DNA of 7,550 nt from an uncultured Parabacteroides sp. (GTDB lineage: Bacteria; Bacteroidota; Bacteroidia; Bacteroidales; Tannerellaceae). This document shows, one piece after another, positions 6,609 through 7,550 of this stretch. Numbering within the stretch: the stretch's first letter is position 1; the number at the start of each line of letters is the position of its first letter. Under the pieces are notes generated by a model. The model was given only the letters and a program-made list of their open reading frames with translations, was not told the origin of the DNA and searched no databases. Made by a program: the position numbers and the translations under genes. The stretch is from positions 1 to 7,550 of the forward strand of contig CAMTPG010000120.1 in the NCBI GenBank assembly GCA_947074335.1, written 5' to 3'.

Positions 6609-7199
6609 TTACAGCTTTAAAAAGTTAGTCAAAATCTGTTCGCCTATGCTGCCGCTTTTCTCGGGATGAAACTGGGTGGCATAAAAATTATCCTTATGCA
6701 GTGAGGCACTGAAAGGTTCAATATAATCAGTTGTTGCTGCCGTATAGTTATTCAGCGGCACATAATAACTATGTACAAAATAGACAAACTGATTTTCGTG
6801 GGCAGCATCAAACAAGCCCGGTTTTACCTGTTGCAGTGTATTCCAGCCCATGTGCGGGATTTTATCGGTATGCATTCGCGGTATAAAACGTTTTACCGGT
6901 ACATCGAAGATATTCAGACAGTCTGTATTTCCCTCTTCCGAAGTCTTGCACATCAGCTGCATGCCGAGGCAAATACCCAGCACCGGTTGTTTTAACTCTT
7001 TGATCAGTCGGTCCATATTATGGTGTCTGAGATATTCCATGGTTGTTCCGGCTTCGCCCACGCCGGGGAATATCACTTTATCAGCTTTGCATAAAAGTTC
7101 AGGATCAGCCGTAATTACGGGATCAATGCCGAGTCGTTTTAATGCATAATTTACAGAATAGATATTTCCTGCATTGTATTTGATAATGGCAACCTGCAT
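6609..7199 (-). CDS. hisH: Imidazole glycerol phosphate synthase, glutamine amidotransferase subunit
   Basis: HisH is the class I glutaminase half of IGP synthase and delivers ammonia to HisF. The 196 residues match the family. The catalytic triad is visible: nucleophile Cys77 in GICLGMQL (75-82), with His178 and Glu180 in QFHPEKSG (176-183). The oxyanion-strand motif PGVGEAG (45-51) and the HisH signature PHMGWN (115-120) are present; homologues often have Phe where Ala50 sits. Start ATG at 7199 gives the standard MQVAIIKYNAGN beginning. It is the first gene of the minus-strand his block, with a promoter element 26 bp upstream and no room for a his-leader attenuator if that promoter is used. 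No Shine-Dalgarno sequence is seen. Confidence 0.97.
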   Translation of the reverse strand: MQVAIIKYNAGNIYSVNYALKRLGIDPVITADPELLCKADKVIFPGVGEAGTTMEYLRHHNMDRLIKELKQPVLGICLGMQLMCKTSEEGNTDCLNIFDVPVKRFIPRMHTDKIPHMGWNTLQQVKPGLFDAAHENQFVYFVHSYYVPLNNYTAATTDYIEPFSASLHKDNFYATQFHPEKSGSIGEQILTNFLKL

Positions 7200-7224
7200 T
7201 GTAAAATCAATTTATAATGATTTG

Positions 7225-7232
7225 CAAAGCTA
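7225..7232 (-). promoter_or_regulatory. Bacteroidota-type -7 promoter element for the his operon
   Basis: Read on the minus strand the sequence is TAGCTTTG, a full match to TAnnTTTG, 25 bp ahead of the hisH ATG. Transcription would start near 7218, giving a leader of under 20 nt. A TTG lies 24 bp upstream, slightly too far for an ideal -33 element. It should drive hisH-hisA-hisF-hisIE and probably ftsE. Confidence 0.6.
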
Positions 7233-7404
7233 ACAATTTATCATAAAAAATCGGTTCAACCTGTCGAAAAGTTCATCAAATCTTCACATACATGGTCAAA
7301 TCAGCGGCTTTCATTCATCAAAATGATGCGCGAAAAAAGTATGATGGTAATTGTCTCATTTTCAGATTTGATTAAAAAATTATGAAAATATCTTACTGAA
7401 AAGC

Positions 7405-7435
7405 TTGCAGAATTAAAAATAAGCTGCTACTTTTG
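7405..7435 (+). promoter_or_regulatory. Bacteroidota-type promoter for tRNA-Asp
   Basis: A -33 TTG (7405-7407) and a -7 TACTTTTG (7428-7435) are separated by 20 bp, close to the TTTG/TTG-N19-21-TAnnTTTG consensus. The transcription start would fall near 7442, about 34 nt before the mature tRNA. Between this promoter and the divergent his promoter (about 7233-7404) I see A/T-rich DNA with no gene and only weak short inverted repeats. Confidence 0.75.
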
Positions 7436-7475
7436 CATCGCATTTCAGAGGAAAGCAATACACACAGAAAACTTT

Positions 7476-7549
7476 GGTTTGGTAGTTCAGTTGGTTAGAA
7501 TACATGCCTGTCACGCATGGGGTCGCGGGTTCGAGTCCCGTCCAGACCG
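7476..7549 (+). tRNA. tRNA-Asp (anticodon GTC)
   Basis: A full 74-nt cloverleaf is present. The acceptor stem is GGTTTGG (7476-7482) with CCAGACC (7542-7548, one G-T pair), the D-stem GTTC/GAAT (7485-7488 with 7498-7501) and the anticodon stem CATGC/GCATG (7503-7507 with 7515-7519). Anticodon GTC lies at 7510-7512 in the loop CTGTCAC. The T-arm is GCGGG-TTCGAGT-CCCGT (7525-7541). The discriminator base is G7549, as expected for tRNA-Asp. The window ends one base later (C), so whether CCA is encoded cannot be seen. More tRNAs may follow on the same transcript. Confidence 0.97.
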
Positions 7550-7550
7550 C

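Noticed and set aside
7200..7224. Possible his leader peptide or attenuator ahead of hisH
   Set aside because: The leader implied by the -7 element is under 20 nt, with no run of His codons and no alternative hairpins.
7331..7342. TACTTTTT on the minus strand as a second his promoter
   Set aside because: It misses the final G of TAnnTTTG, has no -33 element and lies far upstream of the better TAGCTTTG site.
7292..7375. 27-codon open frame (+) in the his/tRNA-Asp divergent gap, starting MVKSAAFIHQ
   Set aside because: It is short and A/T-rich, has no initiation signal or promoter placed for it, overlaps no conserved motif I recognise, and fits chance.

Overview
The window reads as ordinary housekeeping chromosome from a member of the Bacteroidota, most likely the Bacteroidales. 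The protein sequences have the flavour of that group. Start codons lack Shine-Dalgarno sequences and sit behind A/T-rich leaders. Three intergenic regions carry the TAnnTTTG -7 promoter element typical of this phylum. The genus cannot be fixed from the sequence alone.

Layout: positions 1-905 (+) hold the C-terminal half of glmS (glucosamine-6-phosphate synthase), whose 5' end lies outside the window. A convergent intergenic region (906-1154) follows, with a strong 21-bp-stem hairpin that can act as a terminator in both directions. From there to 7199 every gene is on the minus strand. In transcription order they are hisH, hisA, hisF, hisIE, ftsE, lysC and lysA. The his block starts from a probable promoter at 7225-7232 and is tightly packed (gaps of 5, 18, 43 and 30 bp down to ftsE). 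lysC has its own -7 element at 3742-3749, just after the ftsE stop. A terminator-like hairpin lies between lysC and lysA. At the right edge, on the plus strand, a tRNA-Asp(GTC) sits behind a near-canonical promoter, so the 276-bp gap 7200-7475 is a divergent promoter region.

Function: HisH and HisF form the glutamine-dependent imidazole-glycerol-phosphate synthase, HisA supplies its substrate, and HisIE performs the two steps before HisA. Together they cover a contiguous middle part of histidine biosynthesis; hisG, hisD, hisC and hisB are not here. LysC and LysA are the first and last enzymes of the aspartate-to-lysine (diaminopimelate) pathway. GlmS feeds amino-sugar and peptidoglycan precursors, and FtsE is the ATPase of the FtsEX divisome complex, so a cell-wall theme runs through part of the window, though this may be coincidence.

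I found no mobile element, CRISPR array, defence locus or unrecognised gene. All seven complete genes look intact. The points worth a second look are modest: the hairpin that separates lysC from lysA, ftsE without ftsX at the end of a his operon, an Ala in a conserved HisF loop, and repeated sequence around the hisH and hisA start codons.
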